A DNA stretch of 64,000 nucleotides from Tistrella mobilis. Lineage in GTDB: Bacteria; Pseudomonadota; Alphaproteobacteria; Tistrellales; Tistrellaceae. The notes under the pieces were generated by a model. It was not told the DNA's origin and did not search any database. It saw only the letters and a program-made list of their open reading frames with translations. This document shows, piece by piece, positions 52,685-63,236 of this stretch. Each line of letters begins with the position of its first letter. Position 1 is the stretch's first letter. The position numbers and the translations under genes are program-made. The stretch lies in the NCBI RefSeq assembly GCF_041468085.1, contig NZ_CP121017.1, positions 1,777,501 to 1,841,500 of the forward strand, in the 5' to 3' direction.

Positions 52685-53866
52685 ATGATGAAGACGATGC
52701 TCCTTCGCGCCGCGATGATCGCGGCGCTGCTGATGCCCGCCGCCATCGCACCCATGGCGGCCTCGGCCGAGACCAGCTCAGGGCCCGACGGGTTCTGGAT
52801 GACCACCCCCTATCCCGATCTGGCGGTGAAGCCGGGCGAGACCGCCTCGATCCCGCTGACCCTGCGCAATCAGGGCCTGCCGCCGCAACGCGCGACCCTC
52901 GACGTCTCGGGCCTGCCCGAGGGCTGGACCTCCACCCTGAAAGGTGGCGGCCGCGAGATCGGCGCGGTGATGGTCGGCCCCGACGACCGCGAGCGGATCA
53001 CGCTGGAGGTGACCCCGCCCAGGACCGGCGCCAGGGCACCGGTGCCGCTTGCGGTCAATGCCCGCCATGACGGCGAGACCACCAGCCTGCCGCTGACCAT
53101 CCGGCTGTCGGATGCGGCGGATGGCGGGCTGAAGCTCGCCCCCGAACTGCCGGCGCTGCGCGGCACCGCGCGCACCACCTTCAGCTTCCGGATCAAGGTG
53201 ACCAATCAGAGCGGCGAGGGGGGCCTGTTCAACCTGTCGGCCCAGGCGCCCGACGGCTTCCAGACCCGGTTCAAGCGCGGCTACGGCTCGGAAGAGATCA
53301 CCGGCCTGCCGATCGAACCCGGCGCGTCCGAAACCCTGACGCTGGAGGTGGTGCCGCTGCGGACCGCACCGGCCGGCCGCTACCCGGTCAAGGTGGCGGT
53401 GACCGGCGGCGAGGTCAGCGCCACCACCGATCTCGGTATCGAGATCACCGGCCAGCCCGACCTCGCCATTTCGGGCCCGCAGGAACGGCTGTCGGGCGAT
53501 GTGGTCGCGGGCGAGCAGACGGAGTTCCCCTTCACCGTCACCAATACCGGCTCGGCCCCGGCCGAGGGGCTGGAGATGTCGGCGACCCCGCCCTCGGGCT
53601 GGAAAGTCGAATTCGCGCCGCAGCAGATCCCGAGCCTTGCCCCCGGCGCCGACGCCCAGGTGGCGGTCAGGATCACCCCGTCGGAAAAGGCGGTGGCCGG
53701 CGACTATGTGGTCGGCCTGCGCGTGGGTGGCGGCAATCTTTCGCAGTCGGTGCAGTTCCGCACCACCGTCACCACCTCGACCATGTGGGGGTTGATCGGC
53801 CTGGGCGTGATCGCCGTGGCGGTGCTGGTGCTGGCCGGGGCGGTGCTGCGCTATGGGCGGAGGTGA
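52685..53866 (+). CDS. NEW3-domain periplasmic protein with C-terminal membrane anchor
   Basis: A 393-residue protein with a Sec-type signal ([16 protein letters not shown] core, cleavage near ASAE) and two to three immunoglobulin-like NEW3 repeats, seen as [17 protein letters not shown] and [21 protein letters not shown]. The last 25 residues form a single membrane span followed by RYGRR, which anchors it in the inner membrane. It is co-transcribed with an ABC ATPase and permease, so it is probably an extracytoplasmic accessory of that system. GAAGAG precedes the start. Confidence 0.85.
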   Translation: MMKTMLLRAAMIAALLMPAAIAPMAASAETSSGPDGFWMTTPYPDLAVKPGETASIPLTLRNQGLPPQRATLDVSGLPEGWTSTLKGGGREIGAVMVGPDDRERITLEVTPPRTGARAPVPLAVNARHDGETTSLPLTIRLSDAADGGLKLAPELPALRGTARTTFSFRIKVTNQSGEGGLFNLSAQAPDGFQTRFKRGYGSEEITGLPIEPGASETLTLEVVPLRTAPAGRYPVKVAVTGGEVSATTDLGIEITGQPDLAISGPQERLSGDVVAGEQTEFPFTVTNTGSAPAEGLEMSATPPSGWKVEFAPQQIPSLAPGADAQVAVRITPSEKAVAGDYVVGLRVGGGNLSQSVQFRTTVTTSTMWGLIGLGVIAVAVLVLAGAVLRYGRR

Positions 53867-53870
53867 GGCC

Positions 53871-54855
<985 letters not shown>

Positions 54856-54863
<8 letters not shown>

Positions 54864-55806
54864 GGGCTCTCCCTTCACCGGCGTCGGCACCATCGCGTTC
54901 AAGGAAGCGGCCGACCATATGACCGGGGCACGGCTGCATCTGATCATGCTGCTGGTGCTGCTCACCGCCGCCGGCGCGCTTTACGGCGCGATCGGCACCA
55001 TCCGGGCCGGAGCCACCGACGACACGTTTCTGTTCCTGAAACTCTTCACCACCGCCCGTCAGCCGGTGCCGTCCTTTGCCGGGCTGCTCGGCTTCCTGCT
55101 GCCGCTGGTGGCGATCGCCCTCGGCTTCGATGCGATCAATGCCGAACATGGCCGGCGGACGATGAGCCGCCTGCTTGCCCAGCCGATTTATCGCGATGCG
55201 ATCCTGTTCGGCAAATTCCTGGGCGGGCTGCTGGTGATCGCGGTGGCGATGGTGACGCTCTGGCTCGGCACCACGGGGCTCGGCATCCTGTTCCTGGGGC
55301 TGCCGCCCACGGGGGCGGAGGTGTTGCGCGGCCTGGCCTATCTGGTGGCGACCATCGCCTATGCCGGGGTCTGGCTGGCGCTGGCGATGACATTGTCGAC
55401 GGTGATCCGCTCCACCGCCACCTCGGCGCTGGCGGCCCTTTCCGTCTGGCTGGTGCTGTCGGTGTTCTGGGGGATGATCGCGCCGGTGGTGGCCTCGGCG
55501 ATCTCGCCGGTCGATCCGCTGAACCCGATATCGCTGATCGATGCGTTCCAGACCCAGCAGGCGGTGGCGCGGCTCTCGCCCCAGACGTTGTATGGCGAGA
55601 TCACCGCCATCCTGCTCGACCCGGCGGCCCGGTCGGTGGGGCCGCTGTTCATCGACCAGCTGCAGGGGGCGCTGCTCGGCGCCCCGCTGCCGACGATCGC
55701 AAGCCTGGCCATCATCTGGCCCCAGATGTCGGGGCTGATCGCGGCGATGATCCTGCTGTTCACCGCCGCCTATGTGCTGTTCCAGCGTCAGGAGATCCGG
55801 GCTTAG
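54856..55806 (+). CDS. ABC-2 type exporter permease
   Basis: A 316-residue inner-membrane protein with six spans and an N-terminal [18 protein letters not shown] leading to the first. [23 protein letters not shown] is the cytoplasmic coupling motif of this permease group (described in key residues). It pairs with the preceding ATPase and the NEW3 protein. The substrate is unknown. Confidence 0.9.
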
Positions 55807-55841
55807 GCATCACCGCCCAGGACGATCACGAGGCCGCGGGA

Positions 55842-57119
55842 TCAGGAAGCCGCGGGCGCCCGGCCGGCCGTCGTGCCGGCCGGGCCGTCCCGGTCGGCCT
55901 CGTCGCCCGCGGTCATCTGGAGCACGGCCGCGATGGTGCCGACCGCGATCAGGCTGACCCAGCCGGTGGAATAGCTGCCGCTCCATTCATAGCTGAGCCC
56001 GCCCAGCCAGGCGCCCAGGAAGGCGCCGACCTGGTGGCTCAGGAACATCACCCCGAACAGGGCGCCGAAATTGGCCGGGCCGAACAGGCCGTTGATCAGC
56101 CCGCTGACCGGCGGTACCACGCTCAGCCACAGAAGCCCCATGGCCGCTGCAAAGATCAGCGTGGTCTCGACGCTCACCGGCACCACGAAGAAGACGGCGA
56201 TGGCGGCGGTGCGCAGCAGATAGATCAGCGCCAGCACGTTGCGGTTGCCCCAGCGCTGGCAGAGATAGCCGGCGCCCAGCGTGCCGAAGGCGTTGCAGAT
56301 GCCGATCAGCGCGATCGCCTGTGCGCCGACGATCGGCGGCAGGCCGCAGATGCCGATGAAATTCGGCAGATGGGTGGCGATGAAGATCAGCTGGAAGCCG
56401 CAGGCGAAGAAGGCGACGGTGGTGATGATGAAGCTGCGGTTGCCGAGCGCGCCGCCGATCGCCGCGCGGGCATTGACCGGCTGCGCGCTGCCGGCCGCCA
56501 CCGGAGCGGGGGAGGGACCCTGCCGGAACAGCAGCGTCGCCACCGCCATCAGCGCCGCGAGCAGGGCGAGGCCGATCATGGCGTCCTGCCAGGTCCAGAG
56601 ATCGATCATGCCCTGGGCGGCCGGTGCAATCATGAAGGTGCCGAGCGATCCGGTGGCGGCCAGGATCGACACCGCCGTTGCCCGCACCGCCGGGCTGGCC
56701 AGGCGCGAGACGATGCCGACCAGCACGCCATGCGAGGTGCCGGCGACCGCAAGCCCGATCAGCAGCCCACCACCCAGATAGAGCCCGACATGGCTGCCGC
56801 CGGCCGCCAGATAGAGGCCGAGACCATAGAGCGCCGCGGCGATCAGCACCACCAGCCGGCCGCCGAAGCGGTCGCAGAGCGCGCCCATGAAGGGCTGGCC
56901 GATGCCCCAGGCCAGGTTCTGCACCGCCATGGCGAAACCGAAGGTGGCGACCGTGATGCCGGTGCCGCGCACCATCGGCTCGACGAACAGGCCGAGGCTC
57001 TGCCTCAACCCCATGGAAAGCGACAGGATGATACCGGCGGCGACCAGCGACAGGATCAGCGCCGGGGTCCAGGATCGTGCAGCGGCGTGTGGCACGGGGG
57101 CGTCCTCCTCGTAAGACAT
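55842..57119 (-). CDS. major facilitator superfamily transporter
   Basis: A 425-residue inner-membrane protein with twelve spans. GALCDRFGGRLVV between spans 2 and 3 is the MFS D-R-x-G motif, and AGYLCQRWGNRNVL is its counterpart in the second half. It begins 38 bp after the TetR gene in the same direction, so the pair probably forms a regulated efflux unit. The start ATG at 57119 is preceded directly by a G-run, so an upstream start cannot be excluded. Confidence 0.9.
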   Translation of the reverse strand: MSYEEDAPVPHAAARSWTPALILSLVAAGIILSLSMGLRQSLGLFVEPMVRGTGITVATFGFAMAVQNLAWGIGQPFMGALCDRFGGRLVVLIAAALYGLGLYLAAGGSHVGLYLGGGLLIGLAVAGTSHGVLVGIVSRLASPAVRATAVSILAATGSLGTFMIAPAAQGMIDLWTWQDAMIGLALLAALMAVATLLFRQGPSPAPVAAGSAQPVNARAAIGGALGNRSFIITTVAFFACGFQLIFIATHLPNFIGICGLPPIVGAQAIALIGICNAFGTLGAGYLCQRWGNRNVLALIYLLRTAAIAVFFVVPVSVETTLIFAAAMGLLWLSVVPPVSGLINGLFGPANFGALFGVMFLSHQVGAFLGAWLGGLSYEWSGSYSTGWVSLIAVGTIAAVLQMTAGDEADRDGPAGTTAGRAPAAS

Positions 57120-57157
57120 CCCCCCACGATAGAGCCGCGCCCGGCCCTGGAAACTCA

Positions 57158-57766
57158 CTAGTCGGTATACATCAGCTCCCGCGCGGCGGCCGGCGCCATT
57201 GCCGGGATGCCGCAGGCGACCAGAACCGCCGCCGCCCGGCCGCCCGCCAGGGCATAGGCGACGTCGCGATGGATCAGCGTGTGCACGATGGCGCCTTCCA
57301 GCAGGATCATGACCTGCCGGCCGACCAGGTCGGGATCCGCAACGCCGCCCGCCGTCAGCTCCTCCACCAGCCAGGCCTCGAACCGCTTCTTGTGATCGGC
57401 GGCCATCACCACGGCAGGATGGCCGGGCTGGCCGGCCATCTCCAGCGCCGCCCGGGTAAAGCCGCAGCCCCGCCATCCGGGCCGCTTCGCAGAATTGGCC
57501 AGAGCCGTGAACATCGCCAGGATCCGATCCGGCAAGGGCCGGTCGTCGGGCCCCAGCCAGCTGCGGTACCGCTCCACCGTCGGCGCATCGCGCGCGGCCA
57601 GATAGGCGGCGATCAGCGCATCCTTGCTGTCGAAATGATAGTACAGCGTCCGCTTGGTGACCCCGGCCCGCGCGGCGATCGCATCCACGCTGACACTGCG
57701 CAGACCCTGTTCATAAAACAGGGCTTCGGCGGCTTCGATGATGGTGGTGCGGGTGGCGTTTTCCAA
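57158..57766 (-). CDS. TetR-family regulator of the MFS transporter
   Basis: A 202-residue regulator. The HTH is VDAIAARAGVTKRTLYYHFDSKDALIAAYL in key residues, typical of TetR. The start is a TTG at 57766, with GGAAGG somewhat far upstream. An inverted CAACG/CGTTG pair (57764-57787) around the start is a possible operator. It is encoded just before the MFS gene on the same strand. Confidence 0.88.
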   Translation of the reverse strand: MENATRTTIIEAAEALFYEQGLRSVSVDAIAARAGVTKRTLYYHFDSKDALIAAYLAARDAPTVERYRSWLGPDDRPLPDRILAMFTALANSAKRPGWRGCGFTRAALEMAGQPGHPAVVMAADHKKRFEAWLVEELTAGGVADPDLVGRQVMILLEGAIVHTLIHRDVAYALAGGRAAAVLVACGIPAMAPAAARELMYTD

Positions 57767-57818
57767 CGTTTCGAAAGCCTTCCGTTGATGGGCGCGACAT
57801 GGGGTATCCGCCAGGCTG

Positions 57819-58286
57819 CTAAAGCAACGCCAACCGCGCCATCAGGGCGGGGTTGGACCAGTTCGGGCGGCGTTCCTCGAAGGTGACGCGCAGGCCGCCC
57901 GAGGTGGCGTCGAGCAGCAGGACCAGCTGGAGGAAGCGGGGCATGACCTCGCTGCCGAGATCGGCGACGACGGCGGCGGCGGCCGCTTCGGGGAGCGGCC
58001 AGGGGGTGGCGGCGAGGTGGGTCATATAGGTGTCGAGCGCGTGGCGCGGCAGGACCAGGCGGTCGGGCACGTAGCGCAGGCGCCACAGCACCTCGGCGGG
58101 GGGGCCGTCTTCCGAGAAGCGCAGCTTCAGCCGGCCGCGATGTTCGACCAGATAGTCATGGGCGATCGCGGGGTTGTCGGCGGTGACGAGATGCGCGCGC
58201 CGTTCCCCCACCGCCTGCCAACGGCGGTCGAGCGGGCTGATCGGGTGCTCCGGGTCACTGCCCGGCGGGGTGTCGTCGGCGGACAT
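57819..58286 (-). CDS. unknown protein downstream of fliK
   Basis: A 155-residue soluble protein I do not recognise. The centre has ordered strands (LKLRFSEDGPPAEVLWRLRYVP) and a helix WPLPEAAAAAVVADLGSEVMPRFLQLVLLLD in key residues. It follows fliK by 67 bp in the same direction, so it may belong to the flagellar operon. No signal or membrane span is seen. Confidence 0.65.
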   Translation of the reverse strand: MSADDTPPGSDPEHPISPLDRRWQAVGERRAHLVTADNPAIAHDYLVEHRGRLKLRFSEDGPPAEVLWRLRYVPDRLVLPRHALDTYMTHLAATPWPLPEAAAAAVVADLGSEVMPRFLQLVLLLDATSGGLRVTFEERRPNWSNPALMARLALL

Positions 58287-58353
58287 TGCGGCGGATCTCG
58301 TCAAGGCCGGCCGCGGATGGGCCGGGTTCGTGATCATAGCGTGATCGGGCGGG

Positions 58354-61300
58354 TCATGCGACCACGCCGCTGCCATCCGGGCGCGGCGCCGGGCGTGCAT
58401 GGGCCGGCAGACGCATCGGCGGTTCGGTCCGGACAGTGAGACCGCCTTGCAGCCCCGACACCGCGAGCACATCACCCATCACCTGCGCCAGTGCCGCGGC
58501 GGTGCCGGACGGCAGGGGGCGGGCGGTGCGCATCACCATGTCCACCCGGCCGGGGGCCGCCAGGCCGTCGAGCTGGATGTCACCCAACCGGCTGAGCCTG
58601 GTTTCGACCACGAAACGGCAGATGCCGTCCCCGCGCCCGCCACCTTCTGCCGCGCCGTCGTCGTCGCGGCGGGGCTGATGGATGTGGATCTGCACCGGGA
58701 TGACCGTTGCATTGGCCCAGCTCGGGATCTGGACGCTGCGCCATTCGCCGCCGGCCGTCTGGCCGGCGGAGGTCTGCGCGCTGCGGCCGGCGCCGTCGAA
58801 ATCCGACAGCACGGCGCGGGCGGTGTCGGCTGCGTCCAGCTGGTCCAGTTCCTCGGCCAGCTTGTCAGCGGCCGCAGGCCGGCTGCCCGAAAGCACCTGT
58901 TTCAGCAGCACCATCAGATTGGCGGCGAAATCGCGGCCGGGGGTGGGCAGCACCGGCGCGAGCAGGCGTTCGGCCGCGGCCGGATGCAGGGTGGCGATCA
59001 GCCGTGCGGCATCGGCCAGCGACTGCCAGTCGCCAGGCGCGGACATTCCGGGACGCGGTATTGCAGGCATCATGCCGGGGGCGGCGCCGCTGCGGCCGGC
59101 GGGCGGGGTTTCGGGGGCCACCACCACCGCCAGCCGCGTGCCCGGCGGCGGCAGCGGCCCGGGCCGATCGATCGACAACAGGCCAAGGGCGGTGGAGACC
59201 AGCATCCGGCCATTGCCGTCCCGCCCCAGAACCACGCCGGTCACGCGGCTCGCCTCGGGGCCGTGTTCCGGGGCGGGGCGGACGGGTGGGGCGTCGTCGG
59301 CAGGGGAACGGGCGCTGCGGCCCGCTTCGGCCAGGATCAGCGCGCGGGTGCGCTGTGCCAGATCGCGGGCGCCGGCCAGATCCTCGCCGGCCGCTACCGG
59401 GTCGGGGGCCTCCGTCGATGTCGGGTCCGCCGGCATCGGAGATGTGGGGGCTGCTTGCGCGGTTGTGCCCTCGGCGGATGTAACCGGGAAGATCGTGGCC
59501 TGAGAGGGCGGTGCCGGGGCGGTGGGAGATGCGGGCGCCGCTGTTGCAAGGCCGGCCGGTGCCGGCCCCCAAAGCGGCCGTGCCACCGGTGCGGCCCCAT
59601 CCTCCGCCGGCCCGGCGCCCAGCTGGATGTTGAGCGGCTGGAAGGCCGATGTCTGCGGCGGGGCCGGGCGCGGCGCGGCTGAATCGGGCAGGCGGGGCTG
59701 CGGTGCCGGCCCCTGCGCTGCCGTCTGGTATGCCGCCGGTTCTGCGAGCGGCGTGGCGGCACCGGCCGTCGGCGCCGCTGCCGGCCAGGCCGGTGCTACC
59801 GAGGCTGGCGTCGGGCGGGCCGGATTGCGACCGGAGATTGCGACCTCGGGCGGTCGCGGGGTGGACAGAATGGCAGGGTCGGTCGCACCGGGCCGGGGTG
59901 TATCGGCCGATGCGCCTGTGGGCATGCCTGCGGGCAGAGGCCGTTGATCGGGCAGGGGCCGGGCGGGCGTGTCGGCCGGCGTCGCGGCAACAGGCCGCGG
60001 TTCTGGGACGGCAGGGCGCAGGGCGGCATCGACGGGGGGCGGTGTGGCAGCCGCGGCGGCGGTCGTTCCGCCAGCGACCATTCCGGTGGCCGCCCCTCCG
60101 GTGGTCGCCCCTCCGACGGTCGGCGTTGCGATGGTCGGCGCTGCGGTGCCCGGCGTTCCGGCGGCGGGGACTCCCGGGGCGGAGGCCGCAACCGTCGGGC
60201 CCTGCACGGCGGGCGATGTCCGGCCGGTGGAGGGTGGGGCCGCGCCCTCTGCGGCCTCTGGTGCGGGCGGTACGGGCGGTGCCGGGGCGCCCGCAGCCGT
60301 GCCGGTCGACGGCTGTGATGCGGCGGGTGCCGGGCGCGGGGGGGCCTCGGCCGCTGCCACGGCCGGCCGGCCGGATGCCCGCGGCTGCGGGTCCGGCGCG
60401 GCCTCGGTTGGCCATGCGGTGGTCGGGGGTGCGGAGGTGGCGGGAGAGGGCGTTCCGGCGGTGCGGAATGCCGCATCCGGTACCTCATCGGCCGCTGCCG
60501 CTACGGGTGTGCCCCGGGTCGGAGAGGCCGGTGACGGAAAGGTTGGGGTGCCGCCGCGGGGACCCTCCGGCTCCGGCGCCAGCCCTGCGGTGGAGCTTCC
60601 GGCGGACGCCGGAGCAGGGGGCGATGCCGGGGGCGGTGACGGTGCCCATGACGGCGTCGCGGGGGGCGCCGACGCCCAGGGATGCGGGCCGGCGGCCGGC
60701 GTCGGCGGCCGGCCATCGGACGGAACCGGGGCCGGGCTGTAGGGTGGGGCCGTGTCCGGTATCGGATTGGCCTGCCGTCCCGCAGTCGGTGCGGCGGCGC
60801 TCTGTTGTGGGACGGCCTGCTGTGGGATGGGCGGCTGTGGTGGGACGGGCGGCTGCCAGGCGCCGGCCTGCGCCGGGCCGGCGGGCAGGCCGGGTGTCAC
60901 CGTGCCGGTTGCCGCTGTCCGGGGGGATGGCGTGGCGGGCGACGGAGCAGCCGCGTCGGGGAAGGCCTGCGGTATCCAGGGCGTAGCGGCGGGGGCCGAT
61001 GCCCCGGCCGGGGCCGGCATCACCGTCGGAGCGCCGGTTCCGACCTGGGGCCAGGCTGCGGGCGGTGGCGTGCCGCCGGCGGCAATGGAGGCCATGCGGT
61101 CCGGCATGACAGGGGCCGTTGTTGGTGCGGCGCCGGTCGAAGACGGCTCGGCCAAAGCCCGCCAGGGCGTTGCCGGCTGGTTCGATGGCCCCGGGGCCGG
61201 AGTTCCCCGGGGGGATGTCGTATCCTGAGCGGGGGGAAGAGTGGCCCCCCGGTCGGCCGGCGCGGGTGCGGCTGCAGGCAGTTCCACCGAAAGCAGGGTC

Positions 61301-62352
61301 AGCCCGGTGCCGGCCGGCGCACGGGCGGCCCATTCCACCAGCCGCGCGACCGGGTCAACGCCGGTCGGCTGTGGCCGGAGCGTCCCGCCGGCGGTGCCGG
61401 CTGGGTCGGTTGCGGCCGGGCCGGGCAGTGGTGGCGACAGGCGGAGTGCCAGCAGGGCGCGGTCGCCCCGGGGAGCCGTGGATATGTCGGCCGCCTCCGG
61501 ATCGGGGGCCGGCAGGCCCATCGTCTCGACGATTGTGCGGCCTGCGGCATCAAGCAGGGTGACCGGCACCCGGCCGCGATGATCGGGCAGACGGCCGACC
61601 GAGGCATGATCCACCCGCGCCAGAAGCCCGTCATCGGCAAGCAGGCCGGCGGCGAAAGAAGGGAGGGAGGCGGCCGGCGGCGCGGCCCGTCCGGAGGCCG
61701 GGGCGGTGGACGAGGGCGGTGGCGGCGCGCCCGCGTTTGCGGTGCCTTCGCGCGGTGCCGGGGTCAGGGCCAGCTGGCCGAGCGGGGTACGGACCAGCGG
61801 CCGGCCCGATTCGTCGCGGCCGCGCAGCACCACCGGCAGGGCGATCCGGCCGGCAGTGTCTTCGGGCGGGGTCGGCTGACGGGCCTCGGAACCGGTGGCC
61901 GTGGCTGCGCTGCGGGCGGTGCCGTCCGGGCCGGCGAGACGGGCATCCCCGGCCCGGCCGCTCTCGGCCCCCTGGGGCGCGCTGCCCTGTGTTCCGGTGG
62001 TGCCCGGCTGGCGGATGGTCCGGCCATCGCTGGTGGTCGTGGTGCGGCCGTTCTGGCTGCGGGGGTCGGGCAACGGTGCTTCCCCGGGGCGGCGGGGAAG
62101 CTGGCCGGGCTGCTGATCGCCGGCGGCCGGGTTGCGGCCGCCGCTTGCATCGCTCTGCACGGCGCCATCCTGCCGGCCACCCGGCCGGCCCGCGACGCCT
62201 GCCGTGTTGGCGGGCGGCTGGCCCTGATCCGCTGCACGCCGCTGGCCTGCGCCGTCTCGTCCTCCCGCGCCCTCTCGTCCGCCGGCCGGGCGGCCGTCGA
62301 CGGAGGTGCGGATCAGGGCGGCAGGGATGGCAGGCGGGATGATCTCGACCAT
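58354..62352 (-). CDS. fliK: flagellar hook-length control protein FliK, very long form
   Basis: A 1332-residue frame without interruption. The first about 1150 residues are dominated by Pro, Ala, Gly, Thr and Ser, with no ordered domain evident. The last about 130 residues contain the FliK C-terminal domain (FVVETRLSRLGDIQLDGL, MVMRTARPLPSGT and GLQGGLTVRTEPP). FliK acts as a molecular ruler for hook length, so an unusually long linker could mean a longer hook. Usual lengths are about 400-700 residues. It follows flhG by 98 bp. Confidence 0.85.
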   Translation of the reverse strand: MVEIIPPAIPAALIRTSVDGRPAGGREGAGGRDGAGQRRAADQGQPPANTAGVAGRPGGRQDGAVQSDASGGRNPAAGDQQPGQLPRRPGEAPLPDPRSQNGRTTTTSDGRTIRQPGTTGTQGSAPQGAESGRAGDARLAGPDGTARSAATATGSEARQPTPPEDTAGRIALPVVLRGRDESGRPLVRTPLGQLALTPAPREGTANAGAPPPPSSTAPASGRAAPPAASLPSFAAGLLADDGLLARVDHASVGRLPDHRGRVPVTLLDAAGRTIVETMGLPAPDPEAADISTAPRGDRALLALRLSPPLPGPAATDPAGTAGGTLRPQPTGVDPVARLVEWAARAPAGTGLTLLSVELPAAAPAPADRGATLPPAQDTTSPRGTPAPGPSNQPATPWRALAEPSSTGAAPTTAPVMPDRMASIAAGGTPPPAAWPQVGTGAPTVMPAPAGASAPAATPWIPQAFPDAAAPSPATPSPRTAATGTVTPGLPAGPAQAGAWQPPVPPQPPIPQQAVPQQSAAAPTAGRQANPIPDTAPPYSPAPVPSDGRPPTPAAGPHPWASAPPATPSWAPSPPPASPPAPASAGSSTAGLAPEPEGPRGGTPTFPSPASPTRGTPVAAAADEVPDAAFRTAGTPSPATSAPPTTAWPTEAAPDPQPRASGRPAVAAAEAPPRPAPAASQPSTGTAAGAPAPPVPPAPEAAEGAAPPSTGRTSPAVQGPTVAASAPGVPAAGTPGTAAPTIATPTVGGATTGGAATGMVAGGTTAAAAATPPPVDAALRPAVPEPRPVAATPADTPARPLPDQRPLPAGMPTGASADTPRPGATDPAILSTPRPPEVAISGRNPARPTPASVAPAWPAAAPTAGAATPLAEPAAYQTAAQGPAPQPRLPDSAAPRPAPPQTSAFQPLNIQLGAGPAEDGAAPVARPLWGPAPAGLATAAPASPTAPAPPSQATIFPVTSAEGTTAQAAPTSPMPADPTSTEAPDPVAAGEDLAGARDLAQRTRALILAEAGRSARSPADDAPPVRPAPEHGPEASRVTGVVLGRDGNGRMLVSTALGLLSIDRPGPLPPPGTRLAVVVAPETPPAGRSGAAPGMMPAIPRPGMSAPGDWQSLADAARLIATLHPAAAERLLAPVLPTPGRDFAANLMVLLKQVLSGSRPAAADKLAEELDQLDAADTARAVLSDFDGAGRSAQTSAGQTAGGEWRSVQIPSWANATVIPVQIHIHQPRRDDDGAAEGGGRGDGICRFVVETRLSRLGDIQLDGLAAPGRVDMVMRTARPLPSGTAAALAQVMGDVLAVSGLQGGLTVRTEPPMRLPAHARPAPRPDGSGVVA

Positions 62353-62450
62353 GGCGTCCCGGGCAGATGCGAGGATGACCCGGCAGATTTTGCCGGGTCA
62401 GGGCAGATCTTGCCGGGTGCCACGCAAGTTTCGTGCAGGAAACGCCCCCG

Positions 62451-63236
62451 TCAGATGGCGAGATCGCCGGCGATCTTGTCGACGTCCATCGCCGCCGGGG
62501 CGTTGGGGTGGCGGATGGTCAGCGGCGTCTGGCGGCGGATGGCCTCGCGCACCAGCTTGTCCCGCCGCACGATGCCGGCCAGTTTGGGCGCAACGCCCAG
62601 GAAGTTCTGGGCGGCGTTGCGCAACGTCTCGTAGGTGCGGAAGCCGCCGGCCTGGCTGTCGGCCATGTTGACCACGATCCGCTGATCGGCTTCGGGATTG
62701 TCGCGCAGCATCGCCTTCACGAAGGCATAGGCATCGGTGATCGAGGTCGGCTCGTCGGTGGTGACAACCAGCGCGGTGCCGGCGGTGGCGGCCAGCGCAC
62801 GCACGGACTGGTCGAGCCCGGCGGCAAGATCGATCAGTACGGTATCATACTGGCGTGCGGCCTGCACGATGCCGAGGCGCAGCATGGCCACCCGTTCCGC
62901 CGGCAGCCGGCCGAGAGAGCCGGAGCCGGATCGGCCGGGCAGGATGTCGAAGCCGCCGGCCTCGTAGCTGCTGATCGCCTCGGCGAAGCCGATCCGGCCG
63001 GTGACGACACCCGCCAGATCCGAGGGCGGCGTCAGCCCCAGCTGGACGTCGACATTGGCAAGGCCCAGATCGCCGTCGAACAGCAGCACCCGCCGCCCGC
63101 GGCGGGCAAGCGCGCCGGCGAGCGTGATCGAAAACCACGTCTTGCCGACGCCCCCCTTGCCGGAGGCGATGGCGACGACGTTGCGGGCGCGCAGCTTCGC
63201 GGCGGGATGTATGTGAACCGAACGGTCGACGTTCAT
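62451..63236 (-). CDS. flhG: flagellar number regulator FlhG (MinD-like ATPase)
   Basis: A 261-residue ParA/MinD-family ATPase. The deviant Walker A is ASGKGGVGKTW, with FDGDLGLANVDVQLG as the switch region and DTVLIDLAAG as Walker B. In polar flagellates FlhG limits flagellar number by acting on FlhF. Its start overlaps the flhF stop by 4 bp. Confidence 0.91.
   Translation of the reverse strand: MNVDRSVHIHPAAKLRARNVVAIASGKGGVGKTWFSITLAGALARRGRRVLLFDGDLGLANVDVQLGLTPPSDLAGVVTGRIGFAEAISSYEAGGFDILPGRSGSGSLGRLPAERVAMLRLGIVQAARQYDTVLIDLAAGLDQSVRALAATAGTALVVTTDEPTSITDAYAFVKAMLRDNPEADQRIVVNMADSQAGGFRTYETLRNAAQNFLGVAPKLAGIVRRDKLVREAIRRQTPLTIRHPNAPAAMDVDKIAGDLAI

Noticed and set aside
59649-62634. 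Several long + strand frames opposite fliK.
   Set aside because: They are products of the Pro/Ala-rich codon pattern of fliK read in reverse; none shows a domain.
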